From NCBI RefSeq assembly GCF_902150065.1, contig NC_043989.1, forward strand, positions 27,474,667-27,538,666: a stretch of DNA of 64,000 nucleotides, written 5' to 3'. The position numbers and the translations under genes were made by a program. The DNA is from Myripristis murdjan. Its lineage: Eukaryota; Chordata; Actinopteri; Holocentriformes; Holocentridae. Of this stretch, positions 62,284 to 64,000 are shown piece by piece; the stretch's first letter is position 1; each line of letters opens with the position of its first letter. The notes beneath the pieces are model-generated. The model was not told the origin of the DNA and did not search any database. It was given only the letters and a program-made list of their open reading frames with translations.

Positions 62284-63424
62284 CTACTCTGCCTCCAGAG
62301 CGCTCTCCAGAGCAGCAACAACGATGTCACTTTCAGGGAACTTGAGCCGAGCGGGTGGACCTCTAGTAATTCCCGTCCACAGGGTTGTTTCTGTTGAAAG
62401 GAGGGTCACAGTGAAAAGAAGTAAAATAATCCAAAAACCTGCATGTGAATTTGATCGAGTAGAGTTTTTTTTTGTGAGTACAGGCCTTCCTTGTTCCAAA
62501 TAAGAGAAGAAATTATTTGAGAAATTATGATAGCAGCCACAAAGTCCAACATTGCTGTTTTTTATGCAACGCTGGCTGGTAGGCCCTTGGCATACAGCAG
62601 CCCTAACATCTTCATCTTGTCTTGAACTGCTTGATGCCTCCTCCTCACCTTTTCCCCCGTCCACCAGAGTGATGTCAAAGCTCTTCTTGCGGGGCTTCTC
62701 AGGGTTGAGGAGCACGGTGAGGTCCGGGTGGACAGCCAGGAGGGCGGCTTTCACCCTCTCGGCATGATTCCTGTACACTCGTCAGCTCTTGCTGCAAGGA
62801 ATGACAGCAGATCACTCAGGCAGAGATTTCTGCGAACTGCATTACTCTATTTAAGATAAGTTCACGAGCTTCAAAAAGTGGGACAATGTCGTGAGCATGT
62901 GTTCAGAGTGACTGTAACGCAACTTTAACACTCACCAGTGTTCAATGAGCACTCTCTGGCCTGCTACGCCATCCTCCTCTCCTCCTCTCTCTTTCTTCTT
63001 CTCCACCTCCACTCTCTCCTCCACTCTCTCCTCCGCTGCCTCCTCCGCCCTGCGCTTCACTCCACGGCGACCTGAGCGACACAAGCAGCGGCTTTTTCGA
63101 GTCTCAAGTGAAAACGGCTCATAACAAATGTCGTTAAGCTAAACCTTCACTGAAACTAAGCCATAAACCGTGTTTTCTCCCGCACTCAGCCTCTGAGGCG
63201 TAAGCCTTCATTAGCCGTGCAGCTCCGTACTGTGTCATGCTTTACGTAACGTCACACACTTTGCACTCTCCAGCCGTCAGCCAAAACATTAAACAACAAA
63301 ATTTACTTTGTGCCCGAACAACCTGCCTCGTGTCTGTCTGATACGGTGTACTAGCACAGTACTATGTCTTAAATAGCATTAGTGGACACACAACAACCAC
63401 ACACCCACCTGTCTTCGAAGCCAT
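62284..63424 (-). CDS. selenoh: Selenoprotein H, with in-frame UGA for selenocysteine
   Basis: A small nucleolar redox protein with a thioredoxin-like fold, linked in vertebrates to redox defence and genome stability. Coding exons on the minus strand: 63409-63424, 62936-63071, 62649-62791, 62284-62390; 402 bases, 133 residues counting selenocysteine. The N-terminus is basic and Glu-rich (GRRGVKRRAEEAAEER), suited to nuclear/nucleolar targeting, then VLIEHC-K-S-U-RVY: C51 is split across the exon 2/3 junction (TG|C) and U54 is the TGA at 62782-62784. After it come ALLAVHPDLTVLLNPEKPRKKSFDI, LWTGITRGPPARLKFPE and ALEAE. Human SELENOH has CTSU and the same WTGIxxGPPxxLKFPE block. A SECIS lies downstream. 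A standard gene caller would stop at the TGA or start after it. Confidence 0.95.
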
Positions 63425-63447
63425 GCTCGCTGCCACTGTTACAAAAC

Positions 63448-63462
63448 TTTGGCGCGCACGTG
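63448..63462 (-). promoter_or_regulatory. selenoh: E2F-like site overlapping an E-box upstream of selenoh
   Basis: TTTGGCGCG at 63448-63456 (plus-strand reading) matches the E2F consensus, and CACGTG at 63457-63462 is a canonical E-box. Both lie within 40 bp upstream of the selenoh ATG. Function is inferred from motif match only. Confidence 0.5.
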
Positions 63463-64000
63463 TGTCGTGGACTGTACCATTATGCACAACAGGTTGGGGG
63501 GCGGGGGCTGGGCTAAGTGGGCGACACCCGGTGTACCCACATAAAATGCAATATACAGTGCAACGATAACAATATAGGCGTGATCAGTAAAGCATATTAA
63601 CAGACAAATGATAAAGATATTCTTACATTTTAAAATGCATTACACAGTGCAACAATAACAATCGATAACATTAGGTAAAGGGTTTTGACATTGTGGTATT
63701 TTGCTCCAGCGCCCCTAGTAGCAGTAGTAGCAGTGAACAGGTCACCCTGTGGCTGGGGGGCTGTGGCCTTCTCGCCTCCCACAGTCAACACAGCCTCCAC
63801 AGCCAGTGCCTGTACTCTGTGTCCGGGTGTCCAGTTATTCCATCAAAATACAAGAACTTCTTTTCTTCACCAAGAATATTTTACACTGTTCATAAGCAGC
63901 ATCACGGCGCAGGCACCTCTGTATGTCAGGGGTTATTTTAACAGGGTTTTCTGGAAACAGTAACCACAAAAAACAAAGCATCCAACTGAAAACCTTCCAC
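63463..64000. other. Right flank, no gene seen
   Basis: Upstream of selenoh on its strand. It contains a diverged direct repeat: AAAATGCAATATACAGTGCAAC (63543 onward) and AAAATGCATTACACAGTGCAAC (63631 onward), about 50 bp each and 88 bp apart. The open frames beyond 63680 show no recognisable similarity. Confidence 0.45.

Noticed and set aside
62284-62778. Continuous minus-strand frame of 164 codons as a separate gene
   Set aside because: It reads through the selenoh intron between exons 3 and 4 and begins just after the selenocysteine UGA; the spliced gene explains it.
63558-63570. CAGTGCAAC repeats resembling the miR-130 seed (human miR-130a lies near CLP1)
   Set aside because: The bases after the seed do not continue as in miR-130 (TGTTAAAAGGGCAT), no pre-miRNA hairpin was found, and the motif recurs in a direct repeat.

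Overview
The window is nuclear DNA from a ray-finned (teleost, probably percomorph) fish. The genes are split by GT-AG introns, the proteins match vertebrate families end to end, CA/TG microsatellites are abundant, and the repeats are typical fish ones: Tc1/mariner, hAT and foldback MITEs, L2/CR1-like LINEs and a PIF/Harbinger remnant. I saw no bacterial, phage, CRISPR or retroviral structure. The gene set resembles the human 11q12 block (SLC43A1, MED19, TMX2, ZDHHC5, CLP1, SELENOH), with pmf1 inserted between med19 and tmx2.

Layout: slc43a1 (+, coding 5588-18875), an amino acid transporter; med19 (-, 21911-25229), a Mediator head subunit; pmf1 (-, 25607-28456), a kinetochore MIS12-complex subunit; tmx2 (+, 28645-37485), an ER thioredoxin-like membrane protein; zdhhc5 (-, 40289-48846), a palmitoyltransferase; clp1 (-, 57296-59512), an RNA 5'-kinase of mRNA 3'-end and tRNA processing; and selenoh (-, 62284-63424), a selenoprotein. 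I assembled all seven exon by exon. Each set of coding exons sums to a multiple of three with GT-AG junctions, giving 559, 244, 225, 305, 734, 441 and 133 residues.

The genes are housekeeping genes that do not form one pathway. Their arrangement is compact. slc43a1/med19 and tmx2/zdhhc5 are convergent, with predicted 3' ends within about 100 bp of each other. pmf1 and tmx2 are divergent and share a 188-bp promoter carrying a perfect NRF1 palindrome. clp1 and selenoh lie head to tail.

The most instructive points are: selenoh has an in-frame UGA inside a CxxU redox motif and a strong type-2 SECIS hairpin about 830 nt beyond the stop codon; tmx2 intron 4 contains a Tc1 transposon into which both a LINE and a long-armed foldback MITE have inserted; and dinucleotide repeats lie against splice sites in several genes. 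I did not find a clearly novel gene system. Gene names rest on remembered family sequences, not on a database search.
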